Assembly: GCF_008056315.1 (NCBI RefSeq)
Contig: NZ_VRKQ01000008.1
Span: 1,630,957 to 1,694,956, forward strand
Length of the DNA: 64,000 bases
DNA from: Seonamhaeicola maritimus
GTDB lineage: Bacteria; Bacteroidota; Bacteroidia; Flavobacteriales; Flavobacteriaceae
Direction of reading: 5' to 3'
A program made the translations under genes and the position numbers. Positions 45,703-54,028 of this stretch are shown piece by piece. How positions within the stretch are numbered: the stretch's first letter is position 1; each line of letters begins with the position of its first letter. Under the pieces are notes generated by a model that searched no databases, had not been told where the DNA came from, and was given only the letters and a program-made list of their open reading frames with translations.

Positions 45703-46503
45703 ATGAGAAAATATATAATCATATCACTTATCCTGACTTCAAATTACCTAGTAGCACAAATACCACTTGATACTATATACGCTAACGAAAGCAAAAATGT
45801 GGCTCTGTTTTTCCCTGAATCTATTCGCCAAGGGATTACCGGAGCAAATCATTTCGTATTTACATATAACCGTGAGAAAGGGCAATACTTCGGATTAATA
45901 CAGGCACAACCGGGTGTGGAAAGTAACCTTTTGGCAATAACCAATGATGGCCAGGTATATTCATATATTCTGAAATATAATAAGGAAATCTCGAAGGTTA
46001 ATTATTTTATAACCAAAAATGAAAGTATAGGAACAGAAACCCCTGAGTTAAAACTGCTACCAAAAGAGAAAAAAGTAATTGATCCAATTGAGGACAGAGG
46101 GCCCTATTTTCAAAAGTTTAGTGATTATCTACTAAAGTCCAAGTATGAGAAGATGGCAACCAAACGAAAAAAAGGCATGAAGCTTCAACTACAAAAAATG
46201 GTTTATAATGCTTCTGAAGTCTATTTGGTTTTGGAAATTGATAACAAGTCCGGAATTGATTTTGAAATTGATTATCTGAATATTTATAGAACTAATGGTA
46301 ATAAGAAACGCAAGGCCTCCTATCAAAAACTTCGACTGTATGGAGTCTATAAGCACAAAATGCTCTCGGAGGTTAAGAATAAACAAATCAATCGGTTTGT
46401 TTATGTGTTACCCAAGTTTGTGTTGGGAGATAATGAGAAGTTGGAAATTGAATTGCAGGAGATGAAGGGGAGTAGGAAAGTCATTCTGAAGACAAGATTA
46501 TAG
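45703..46503 (+). CDS. traN: Conjugal transfer protein TraN (DUF4138, VirB9-like)
   Basis: 266 residues with a signal peptide (MRKYIIISLILTSNYLVAQ) and a beta-rich body. The segments YANESKNVALFFPESIRQGI and FVYVLPKFVLGDNEKLEIEL match the TraN/DUF4138 group, the outer-membrane VirB9-like partner of TraM. It is the last tra gene, ending one base before the convergent integrase gene. No traO, traP or traQ follows, so this transfer region is a reduced form. Confidence 0.82.
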   Translation: MRKYIIISLILTSNYLVAQIPLDTIYANESKNVALFFPESIRQGITGANHFVFTYNREKGQYFGLIQAQPGVESNLLAITNDGQVYSYILKYNKEISKVNYFITKNESIGTETPELKLLPKEKKVIDPIEDRGPYFQKFSDYLLKSKYEKMATKRKKGMKLQLQKMVYNASEVYLVLEIDNKSGIDFEIDYLNIYRTNGNKKRKASYQKLRLYGVYKHKMLSEVKNKQINRFVYVLPKFVLGDNEKLEIELQEMKGSRKVILKTRL

Positions 46504-46504
46504 G

Positions 46505-47743
46505 CTAAACTATATTACTAATGGTTTTCTCAATTTGAAATTTATCTCTTAAAGCTTTCATATCATCACTTACTTTTCTATCTAATATTTTGGCATAATG
46601 CTGGGTCGTTTTTAAAGATTTATGACCTAGCATTTTGCTTACAGACTCAATAGGAACACCATTGGTTAGCGTTACAGTTGTAGCAAATGTATGGCGAGCT
46701 AGATGAAAAGTTAGGTTTTTATGTATTTCACACAAGTCAGCTATTTCTTTTAAATAGGCATTCATCTTTTGATTGCTTAAAACAGGTAAAACTTTATCAC
46801 TATTTATAATATCAGGATGACCGTTATATTTTCCTAAGATAGCCTCCGCTGTTGGTAATAAGGGGATATTGCTTCTAGTATCGGTTTTGGTTCTTTTGGT
46901 CTTAATCCAACGTTCACTATCAATACCAATAACAATGTCGTTCTTTGATAGTTTTTTTACATCAGCATAAGCTAAACCAGTAAAGCAACAGAAAATAAAT
47001 ATATCCTTAACTTGGTCCAAACGTGGTGTATGCAACTCCTTGGTAACCATTTTTTGTATTTCGCCTTCAGATAAAAATTCTCTATCAACAATTTTTAATT
47101 TTGCTTTCCAGTTGTAAAAGGGATCTCTACTTATCCAATCGTTAGCATATGCTATACGAATAATCTTTTTGAAGTTAGTAATATACTTAATAGCCGTATT
47201 GTGCCCACACTTTCTAACGGTCTTTAAATAATACTCGAATCCACTGATAAATTTGTGGTCAACATCTTTTACAGGAATATCATCCTTTTTGTACTCCACC
47301 TTGATGTAGTCTTCAATATGTTTTTTTGCGGTTCTATAGCGTTCTGCAGTTCCATGGGCAAAATCTTTACCAACTAATTTATTTACTTGGTCATTATGAT
47401 CTTGGAAAATTTTAAGAAGCATCTTTTGATTATTGTCTTTACCTATATAAATATCTCTTAGCAAGGAAGCGGTAATCTCCTTATTTTGGTTTACTAATGT
47501 TCTATGAATTTCGTAAACCTTACTCTTAATTATATCGATATAATGATTTAATTCTTGAATATCCTGACCATAACCTTTCCCTTTTCCAGCATTCGAGTTC
47601 CATTTTTCAACATGAACTTTTCTTCGAATGCTTAACTCTGCACGCTTACTGTTTACAGTAATTCTTAGGTAAATATTTGCAAATCCATTCTTGTCGGATT
47701 TACTGCGTCTAATATAAAAAAGAAGAGAAAATAGGTTTTGCAT
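46505..47743 (-). CDS. Tyrosine recombinase (integrase) of the ICE
   Basis: 412 residues from ATG 47743 (GTG 47752 is possible). An N-terminal arm-binding domain and a SAM-like core-binding domain precede the catalytic domain. HLARHTFATT holds the HxxR pair and KTTQHYAKIL the nucleophile Tyr. The usual first Arg block reads TGLAYADVKKL, where the Arg is replaced, as in CTnDOT-type integrases. It is transcribed away from the tRNA-Ser end, 232 bases from the tRNA, so it is the att-proximal gene. It mediates integration and, with the Xis-like protein, excision. Confidence 0.92.
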   Translation of the reverse strand: MQNLFSLLFYIRRSKSDKNGFANIYLRITVNSKRAELSIRRKVHVEKWNSNAGKGKGYGQDIQELNHYIDIIKSKVYEIHRTLVNQNKEITASLLRDIYIGKDNNQKMLLKIFQDHNDQVNKLVGKDFAHGTAERYRTAKKHIEDYIKVEYKKDDIPVKDVDHKFISGFEYYLKTVRKCGHNTAIKYITNFKKIIRIAYANDWISRDPFYNWKAKLKIVDREFLSEGEIQKMVTKELHTPRLDQVKDIFIFCCFTGLAYADVKKLSKNDIVIGIDSERWIKTKRTKTDTRSNIPLLPTAEAILGKYNGHPDIINSDKVLPVLSNQKMNAYLKEIADLCEIHKNLTFHLARHTFATTVTLTNGVPIESVSKMLGHKSLKTTQHYAKILDRKVSDDMKALRDKFQIEKTISNIV

Positions 47744-47874
47744 CGGTGTCACTTAAAGATTCTCCTTTAAATATACAAAAAACAAACTAAAGTTTATTTC
47801 ATAAAACCCTTTAAAATCAATGGTTTTCAGGTAATTCGGTGTCACTTTTTGATTTTTAAAAGTGACACCGAATT
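47744..47874. repeat. Integrase-proximal repeats (candidate arm-type sites)
   Basis: The motif CGGTGTCACTT occurs at 47744-47754, overlapping the integrase start, and again at 47837-47847. It occurs inverted at 47860-47870, the last two forming a perfect 17-bp-arm palindrome (47833-47849 with 47858-47874, 8-base spacer). Three copies beside the integrase gene and the tRNA suggest integrase arm-binding or autoregulatory sites. They also lie across the start of the integrase transcript. Confidence 0.6.
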
Positions 47875-47927
47875 GGACACCTATTATATGCTATTTTATA
47901 CCTTTATTTGATGTTTTTGGAAATTAA

Positions 47928-47960
47928 AAAACCCTGTAAACATTTAATTTACAGGGTTTT
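47928..47960 (-). terminator. Terminator of the tRNA-Ser transcript
   Basis: Perfect 13-bp stem AAAACCCTGTAAA (47928-47940) with TTTACAGGGTTTT (47948-47960). On the minus strand it is followed by a T-run, 24 bases after the tRNA 3' end. Confidence 0.85.
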
Positions 47961-47983
47961 AGTAGAAATTGATAAAATTTCAG

Positions 47984-48068
47984 CGGAGAAAGAGGGATTC
48001 GAACCCCCGGAGGTGTGACCCTCAACAGTTTTCAAGACTGCCGCATTCGACCACTCTGCCATTTCTCC
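47984..48068 (-). tRNA. tRNA-Ser (anticodon TGA)
   Basis: 85 bases on the minus strand, beginning GGAGAAATGGC. Acceptor stem GGAGAAA pairs with TTTCTCC, the anticodon loop is CTTGAAA with TGA inside, the long variable arm is typical of serine tRNAs, and the T-loop is GGTTCGAATCC. CCA is not encoded. It is adjacent to the integrase gene, the normal place for an ICE attachment site, and is intact. A partial copy of its 3' end is at 16418-16446. Confidence 0.93.
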
Positions 48069-48228
48069 AGTGTGTCTCATCAAGTATTCCTTGAATGCGG
48101 GTGCAAATATAGAATCCTTTTTTAATTCTTTCAAATAAAACTTCAACTTTTTAAAAAATAATTTAAGTCATATTTTAATAATAATTTAAATTATTCAACA
48201 ATAGCTTAGTAATGAAAATTTCAAATAT

Positions 48229-48236
48229 TACATTTG
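48229..48236 (+). promoter_or_regulatory. -7 box of the nitroreductase promoter
   Basis: TACATTTG fits the Bacteroidetes TAnnTTTG consensus, 18 bases before the ATG at 48255. It argues against the TTG start at 48234, which lies inside the box. Confidence 0.6.
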
Positions 48237-48254
48237 CAGAAATCTAAGCTAAAA

Positions 48255-48884
48255 ATGAATATTATTGATAAGTTAAAGTGGCGTTACGCAACTAAAAAGT
48301 TTGATGAATCTAGAATGCTTTCCAATGAAAAACTCAACGTTTTAAAAGAAGCTTTCAACCTAACAGCAACATCATTCGGATTGCAAACTATCAAAATGGT
48401 TGTCATTGAAGATAAGAAAATAAGAGAATCTTTAGTTGAGCATTCCTATAATCAAAAACAAGTTTTGGAAGCTTCGCATCTTCTTATAATATGTATTCAA
48501 GATGAAATAAATGAGGTAGATGTCAACAATTATTACAATAATATTAAAAGCATACGCAATACACCCGATGAAATTTTAGACCCGTACAGGCTAGATTTAA
48601 TTAAAATGATGAAAAGAAAGTCAAATGAAGAACAACAACATTGGTCAAAAAACCAGGCCTACATTGCTTTGGGTAATTTAATGACGGTTTGTGCGATAGA
48701 GAATATTGATTCGTGCCCAATGGAAGGGTTTGTTTCAAAAAGTTATGATCAGGTATTGAAGCTTAATGAAAAAGGTCTGAATTCGGTATTATTATTACCA
48801 GTTGGCTACAGGGCAGAAGATGACATGTTTGCAGGTTTCAAAAAAGTGCGTATGAACATAACAGAAAGTGTGCTAGAAATATAA
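48255..48884 (+). CDS. Nitroreductase-family NAD(P)H oxidoreductase
   Basis: 209 residues from ATG 48255. The N-terminus KLKWRYATKKFDESRMLS and the middle LTATSFGLQTIKMVVI are the FMN-binding start of the NfsB/YdgI-type nitroreductases, and the C-terminus has VLLLPVGYRAEDD. It is a cytoplasmic flavoprotein that reduces nitro or quinone compounds. It begins the chromosomal part right of the ICE and is divergent from tRNA-Ser. Confidence 0.88.
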   Translation: MNIIDKLKWRYATKKFDESRMLSNEKLNVLKEAFNLTATSFGLQTIKMVVIEDKKIRESLVEHSYNQKQVLEASHLLIICIQDEINEVDVNNYYNNIKSIRNTPDEILDPYRLDLIKMMKRKSNEEQQHWSKNQAYIALGNLMTVCAIENIDSCPMEGFVSKSYDQVLKLNEKGLNSVLLLPVGYRAEDDMFAGFKKVRMNITESVLEI

Positions 48885-48886
48885 AT

Positions 48887-48990
48887 TTGGGCGTTACCCA
48901 AGGGTCGGGCATTCGGTAGTCGCTTTTTTGTGTTGCATAGATGCAACAACACAAAAAGAGCTCCAACAAAACCTTAATCCCTAACGCAAA
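48887..48990. repeat. Flavobacterial extragenic palindromic repeat
   Basis: Starts GGGCGTTACCC, with GGGTCGGGC following, and ends ATCCCTAACGC; the GGCGTTA/TAACGC ends are inverted. An inner hairpin CTTTTTTGTGTTG/CAACAACACAAAAAG spans 48923-48957. Sequences with these ends are dispersed between genes in many Flavobacteriaceae. It lies between convergently spaced coding regions and carries no open frame. Confidence 0.7.
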
Positions 48991-49006
48991 ATAAAAGAAT
49001 ACAATT

Positions 49007-50200
49007 ATGCCAGGATTTGAATTATTTGGTGATTTAGAAAGAAAACAAGTAAACGATGTACTAGATAATGGCGTTTTAATGCGCTATGGTTTTGATGGTA
49101 TGCGAAAGGGGCATTGGAAAGCCAAAGAGTTAGAGTCAGCTCTTGAAGATGCATTTCAAACCAATTACGTTCAATTAGTATCAAGCGGTACAGCAGCTGT
49201 TTCGGTAGCATTAGGGGTTGCAGGAGTTGGAGCGGGAGATGAAGTCATTATGCCAACTTTTACTTTTGTGGCAAGTTTTGAAGCTATTATGGCACTTGGA
49301 GCTATACCCGTTTTAGTGGATATTGATGATACCTTAGCATTAAATCCCGAAGCAGTAGAAGAAGCCATAACCCCCAAAACCAAAGCGGTTATGGTCGTGC
49401 AAATGTGCGGTAGTATGGGAGATATGACTGCTTTAAAAAATATTTGTGATAAACACAACTTGTTACTTGTTGAAGATGCTTGTCAAGCTATTGGCGGTAC
49501 ATATAACGGAAAGCCTTTAGGAAGTATAGGTGATTTAGGTTGCTTTTCATTCGATTTTGTAAAAACTATCACCTGTGGAGAAGGTGGTGCAGTTATTACA
49601 AATAACGAGGAGTATTATATTAATGCAGATCATTTTAGTGATCATGGTCATGACCATGTTGGAAATGATAGAGGAGCAGAAACACATCCGTTTTTAGGTT
49701 ATAATTTCAGAATTTCAGAATTACATGCAGCTGTTGGTTTAGCTCAGGTTAAAAGATTACCTGAATTTATAGATATTCAAAAGAGAAATTTTAAAATTTT
49801 AAGAGATGCCTTATCTGATATACCAGAAGTAACTTTTAGAACTGTACCAGATGGTGGAGAGGAGAGTGCAGCATTCTTAAATTTCTTTTTACCAGACTTA
49901 GAAACTTCTAGAGAGGTTATTAAAAGTTTAGCTGCGCATGGGGTAGATGCCTGTTGGAATTATTATGATAATAACTGGCATTATATTCGTAAGTGGGAAC
50001 ATTTAAAGGAATTAAAGTCCCTTTTTCCCATTACAAAAGAAGTCAAAGAAGGCTTGAAATATCTAGAAACTAAAACTTTTGAAAAATCAGATTATTTTAT
50101 AGCAAGAAACATTTCATGCTTAATAAAATTATCATGGACAGAAGCAGAAGTGAAAGAGAGAGCTTCAAAGATGGTTAAAGCCATAAAGGCTTGTTTGTAA
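49007..50200 (+). CDS. DegT/DnrJ/EryC1/StrS-family PLP aminotransferase
   Basis: 397 residues, typical length. Conserved blocks include SSGTAAVSVALG, EVIMPTFTFVAS, VEDACQAIGGTYNGKP and the Schiff-base region FDFVKTITCGEGGA, where the Lys holds PLP. GYNFRISELHAAVGLAQ is the family's substrate-side signature. Such enzymes transaminate ketosugars for surface polysaccharide or work in aminodeoxysugar synthesis. No sugar pathway genes flank it, so the substrate is open. Confidence 0.85.
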   Translation: MPGFELFGDLERKQVNDVLDNGVLMRYGFDGMRKGHWKAKELESALEDAFQTNYVQLVSSGTAAVSVALGVAGVGAGDEVIMPTFTFVASFEAIMALGAIPVLVDIDDTLALNPEAVEEAITPKTKAVMVVQMCGSMGDMTALKNICDKHNLLLVEDACQAIGGTYNGKPLGSIGDLGCFSFDFVKTITCGEGGAVITNNEEYYINADHFSDHGHDHVGNDRGAETHPFLGYNFRISELHAAVGLAQVKRLPEFIDIQKRNFKILRDALSDIPEVTFRTVPDGGEESAAFLNFFLPDLETSREVIKSLAAHGVDACWNYYDNNWHYIRKWEHLKELKSLFPITKEVKEGLKYLETKTFEKSDYFIARNISCLIKLSWTEAEVKERASKMVKAIKACL

Positions 50201-50204
50201 AATA

Positions 50205-51365
50205 TTAATAGTTTATATATTCAATAATTTCTAATCCATAACCTATTAATCCAACACGTTTAGTTTGAGTAGAGTTTGTAATTAGTCTTAATTTGTGAAT
50301 ATTTAAATCGTGTAGTATTTGAGCTCCAATACCAAAATCTCTAGAATCCATATTAATTCTTGGTGCTTTGGCAATGTCGTCTTTAATTTGATGTTCTTTT
50401 AAAAATGATAATCGCTTAAGAATGTTCATTGACTGGGATTCTTGATTTATAAATAAGATGGCGCCCTTACCTTCTTTATTTATAGTTCTGAACATATCAT
50501 CTAATTGCTTGTCAACATTATTAGTTAATGTTCCTAATATATCATTATTAATTAGTGTAGAGTTAATTCTAGTAGCTACACCTTCATCATCTTTCCATTG
50601 CCCTTTTGTTAAAGCAATATGTACTTGATTGTTAGTGGTTTGTTTGTAAGCTCTTAATCTAAAGCTTCCAAACCTGGTCTCAATTTGAAAATCCTCTTTT
50701 TTATCAATTAAAGAATCATGTTGCATACGGTATGCTACCAAATCTTCAATAGAAACTATTTTTAAATTTAACTTTTTTGCAACTTTAAATAATTGAGGTA
50801 GTCTTGCCATACTACCGTCTTCATTCATGATTTCTACAATAACACCTGCAGGTTTTAGCCCTGCTAAACGTGCAAAGTCAATCGCAGCTTCAGTATGCCC
50901 CGTTCTTCTTAAAACTCCACCTTCTTTAGCAACTAAAGGAAAAATATGACCAGGACGTGCCAATTCAAACGGTTTGGTATCGTGATCAATTAAAGCTTTA
51001 ACCGTTTTTGCTCTATCACTGGCGGAAATTCCTGTTGTAACACCACCACCTCTTAAATCTACCGAAACGGTAAAGGCTGTTTCCATAGGGTCTGTGTTAT
51101 TTCTAACCATCATACCCAATTCTAACTCTTTACAGCGGTTCTCAGTGAGAGGCGTACAAATAAGACCTCTACCATGAGTTGCCATAAAGTTTATCATTTG
51201 CGGAGTTACTTTATCAGCTGCAGCAACAAAATCTCCTTCGTTTTCTCTGTTTTCATCATCAACAACAATAATAACCTTACCATTTCTAATGTCGTCTATC
51301 GCTTCATGAATGGTATTTAATTGGTATTGATCTGTTGTATCCTGTGTCATAGTTTCGGCTATCAT
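50205..51365 (-). CDS. ribBA: 3,4-dihydroxy-2-butanone-4-phosphate synthase with degenerate GTP cyclohydrolase II domain
   Basis: 386 residues. The first 215 form a complete RibB domain (DDENRENEGDFVAAA, ATHGRGLICTPL, RRTGHTEAAIDFARLAG). The remainder aligns by position with GTP cyclohydrolase II, but has no C-x10-C-x-C zinc motif and no cysteines in that part. It likely gives only the RibB reaction, ribulose 5-phosphate to DHBP, for riboflavin synthesis. A second gene for GTP cyclohydrolase II is expected elsewhere. It starts 16 bases after the LptF-type gene end. Confidence 0.85.
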   Translation of the reverse strand: MIAETMTQDTTDQYQLNTIHEAIDDIRNGKVIIVVDDENRENEGDFVAAADKVTPQMINFMATHGRGLICTPLTENRCKELELGMMVRNNTDPMETAFTVSVDLRGGGVTTGISASDRAKTVKALIDHDTKPFELARPGHIFPLVAKEGGVLRRTGHTEAAIDFARLAGLKPAGVIVEIMNEDGSMARLPQLFKVAKKLNLKIVSIEDLVAYRMQHDSLIDKKEDFQIETRFGSFRLRAYKQTTNNQVHIALTKGQWKDDEGVATRINSTLINNDILGTLTNNVDKQLDDMFRTINKEGKGAILFINQESQSMNILKRLSFLKEHQIKDDIAKAPRINMDSRDFGIGAQILHDLNIHKLRLITNSTQTKRVGLIGYGLEIIEYINY

Positions 51366-51381
51366 GGCGCAAAGATATTGC

Positions 51382-53370
51382 TTATTTTAAAGATTCTAAA
51401 CAATTAAGTCTTAAGTCTTCTTTCACTTTCACTCTTAAAAAGGGGTAGGCTATCATATAGAGTGGTATTCCAAGTATTAAAAAGAATATTGATAGTTTCT
51501 TTTCTCTCTTATTTATATGGCGGTAGAACTGGAAAGTATTAATTATGGACTTAATGTAATACACTATAAATAATGTGAAGGACACTATACTTAATTGAAT
51601 AGAAGCTGAAGCAAGTGAAGGTAGCTTGTTGTTTCTAAAAATAAAAAACAAAACTAATAACACCGCCCCAATACTGTAAAGGATGATAGCGAATTTAGAA
51701 TGGTCATGGTAATCATCAGTGATTGACTCAGAAGAGTCAAAACTATTATCTATTTCAACATAATACTCTCTTAACGCTTTGGAATCAATTCCTTTTGATT
51801 TTAAAATTTGAATAGCCTCATAACGAACACCCTCTTCATGACCAAGAGTTTCATAGTTTTTAATGATATTAAAAAGTTCTTGGTTTGTTAGTGAATTCAA
51901 GAATTTATAATCAACACCATTCTTTTCCTTTATTTTGAATATTTTTCTTAATGGTTCACTAATACTTCCCATTTCAAATAATCCCCTATCTGCGGTAGCT
52001 CTTCTAGTAAGCGTGATACCTAAAGGAAGCATTACTAAAGTAGAAAACCAACTAGCAAGAATAGGGTTAAAGCTTCCGTTTTTCGCACTATTAGTAGCGA
52101 AAATACCAATAAAGTGGTAAGTTAAAAATAACAGGATAGCAACAACCATAGGTAAACCAATACCACCTTTACGGATTAATGCTCCGAGAGGCGCGCCAAC
52201 AAAAAAGAGAATAATACAAGCAAAACCAAGGGCAAATTTCTCATACAGAGAAATGTAATGTTTGTTAAGCCATTCTTTTGATTTTTTAAGAGTGGCCTTT
52301 TTTGAAGAAATTATTTGTCTAACACTTACAGACCTTCGGGCAGCAGCATCAACAAGTTCTACTTTTTTTCTAGTATTAAATAAATCAAGAATCTCACCAC
52401 TATAAATAGAGTCTCTTTTGATATTTTCCTCTGTAGCTTTGTCTTTTACAGTTTTGGTGTTTGGATTTTTAATAACTGTAGATCTTTGTAACAAGATTTT
52501 GGCTAATGATTTATGATCGTCTACTTTTCTTTTTTCTAAAGAATCTATAGCCTTACTCAAACCATTAATACTAAGCATATTGTATTTGTCTGTCTGAGAT
52601 TGTTCATCAAGGTCAACCTCATTCATTTTAGATAAATCAATATTAATGATATACTTTTCAAAGGTACTTTTTGCAAAAGGTACTTTCTTTTTATCTTGTG
52701 CCTTTGAAGGGGTTACATCACTATAATAATTCCCATCATATAAAATTAATTTCAGCACTTCAGAATCTTTAGAGCTTGCTAATTCTCCAGTTTTAGATTT
52801 TATTGTAGTGGCATTTTTCCTTCCGTCAGAACCTTTTATATGAATAGTTACATCCTCAAGAAATTGCCCTTTATCACCACTTTTCTTTTCAACTTTAATG
52901 TTATAATTCATTATTTCATTGAACTGACCTTCGGCTATGGCCATAGCGGGCTTAAGTTTGGCAATGTTTCGGCGTAAATTATAAGAGTTTAATTCAGCCC
53001 AAGGGATTACGTTGTTTGAAAACCAAAAGGTCATGAAGGCAAGAACCACTATAAAAATACTTAAGCCAGACATAGATCGTTGCAATGAAATCCCTGTAGA
53101 TTTCATGGCAGCAAACTCATAGTTCTCGGCAAAACTCCCAAATACCATTATAGATGATAGCAATATTGTTAAAGGTACTACCAATGGTATGAGCTTAGGC
53201 ATAAAATACATTAAAAACTTGCCTACTATCATGAGGTCTAGGTCTTTACCTGCTAGCTCTTTAATGTATAGCCAAATAGTCTGTAAAATAAATATCAGCA
53301 TTAATATTAAAAAAACACTGATAAAAGTTTTAAGATATGTGTTTAGTATGTATCTGTCTAATACTTTCAA
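51382..53370 (-). CDS. LptF/LptG-family permease (YjgP/YjgQ)
   Basis: 662 residues. The N-terminal LptF/G membrane segments (LDRYILNTYLKTFISVFLIL, then MPKLIPLVVPLTILLSSIM) are followed by a large periplasmic beta-jellyroll region. More membrane helices follow (SLYEKFALGFACIILFFVG), with further helices at the C-terminus beyond residue 560 that E. coli LptF lacks. It would move lipopolysaccharide from the inner membrane as part of the LptBFG transporter. It follows lolA by 7 bases on the same strand. Confidence 0.82.
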   Translation of the reverse strand: MKVLDRYILNTYLKTFISVFLILMLIFILQTIWLYIKELAGKDLDLMIVGKFLMYFMPKLIPLVVPLTILLSSIMVFGSFAENYEFAAMKSTGISLQRSMSGLSIFIVVLAFMTFWFSNNVIPWAELNSYNLRRNIAKLKPAMAIAEGQFNEIMNYNIKVEKKSGDKGQFLEDVTIHIKGSDGRKNATTIKSKTGELASSKDSEVLKLILYDGNYYSDVTPSKAQDKKKVPFAKSTFEKYIINIDLSKMNEVDLDEQSQTDKYNMLSINGLSKAIDSLEKRKVDDHKSLAKILLQRSTVIKNPNTKTVKDKATEENIKRDSIYSGEILDLFNTRKKVELVDAAARRSVSVRQIISSKKATLKKSKEWLNKHYISLYEKFALGFACIILFFVGAPLGALIRKGGIGLPMVVAILLFLTYHFIGIFATNSAKNGSFNPILASWFSTLVMLPLGITLTRRATADRGLFEMGSISEPLRKIFKIKEKNGVDYKFLNSLTNQELFNIIKNYETLGHEEGVRYEAIQILKSKGIDSKALREYYVEIDNSFDSSESITDDYHDHSKFAIILYSIGAVLLVLFFIFRNNKLPSLASASIQLSIVSFTLFIVYYIKSIINTFQFYRHINKREKKLSIFFLILGIPLYMIAYPFLRVKVKEDLRLNCLESLK

Positions 53371-53377
53371 ACTTACC

Positions 53378-54028
53378 CTAGTCTAATTTGTTGATGTAAT
53401 AGTCTTTGTATTTGTTGGCATCAAAGGTAAATAAGGTTTTTGAAATGGGTTGGTTTGTTTTAAAAGAATTAACAGTAAGCGTGGTTTTTGAACCGTTTTT
53501 GCCTACCTGAATAAGATTGTATATATGTTTAGTTTGGGCATCTATTCCTAATAAAATGCTTTTTAATTCAGAATTTGAGTCAATAGGAGTAAGTTTTACA
53601 TACTGAATTTTTCTTCCATTAATATTCTGTTGAATATCAAATTCGTAGGTATAACCATCTTCATAAAAAGATAACATTTTACTTGGAGTGATAGCGTCTT
53701 CCTCGTCTTCACTTTCTGAAGAAATAGTAACCTCTTCATCCTCCGGACTTATAGAATAAAGTTTGTTGCCATCAAAAAGACGGGTGATTCCAAGAATATT
53801 TAATTTGTATTTTTCACCTTGCATGACTACGTCTCCTCTTGTTTCTTGTTTAATATTTTCAGAAATATTTTCTAAAGTATATTTAAAGTCTATTGAAATA
53901 TTATCATAGCTTTTTACTTTTTGAGAAACTTCATCTAATAATGTTTTTCCTTTGTTTTGAGCAAATGCATTAACCGTCATTGCTAAAACGAAGAGTGTAA
54001 CAATATATTTTATTTTCATTTTCATCAT
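53378..54028 (-). CDS. LolA-like outer membrane lipoprotein carrier protein
   Basis: 216 residues with a signal peptide (MKIKYIVTLFVLAMTVNAFA) and a single LolA-like beta-sandwich (YKLNILGITRLFDGNKLYSI and SFKTNQPISKTLFTFDANKY). It would carry lipoproteins across the periplasm. Its ATG overlaps the ftsK stop by four bases (ATGA). The start could be at the next ATG codons, 3 or 9 bases in. Bacteroidetes commonly have the ftsK-lolA-lptF order. Confidence 0.82.
   Translation of the reverse strand: MMKMKIKYIVTLFVLAMTVNAFAQNKGKTLLDEVSQKVKSYDNISIDFKYTLENISENIKQETRGDVVMQGEKYKLNILGITRLFDGNKLYSISPEDEEVTISSESEDEEDAITPSKMLSFYEDGYTYEFDIQQNINGRKIQYVKLTPIDSNSELKSILLGIDAQTKHIYNLIQVGKNGSKTTLTVNSFKTNQPISKTLFTFDANKYKDYYINKLD

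Larger units (their letters stand above)
9111..47927. mobile_element. Integrative and conjugative element (approximate limits)
   Basis: The stretch contains a relaxase, mobilization protein, coupling protein, TraE/F/G/I/J/K/M/N channel genes, RteC and an integrase, flanked by chromosomal metabolism genes. The right limit lies between the integrase and the tRNA-Ser terminator. The left limit is somewhere between the IS3 remnant and ssb. No direct repeat of the tRNA end was found at the left, so exact att sites are not defined. About 39 kb, including roughly 25 kb of cargo. Confidence 0.65.
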
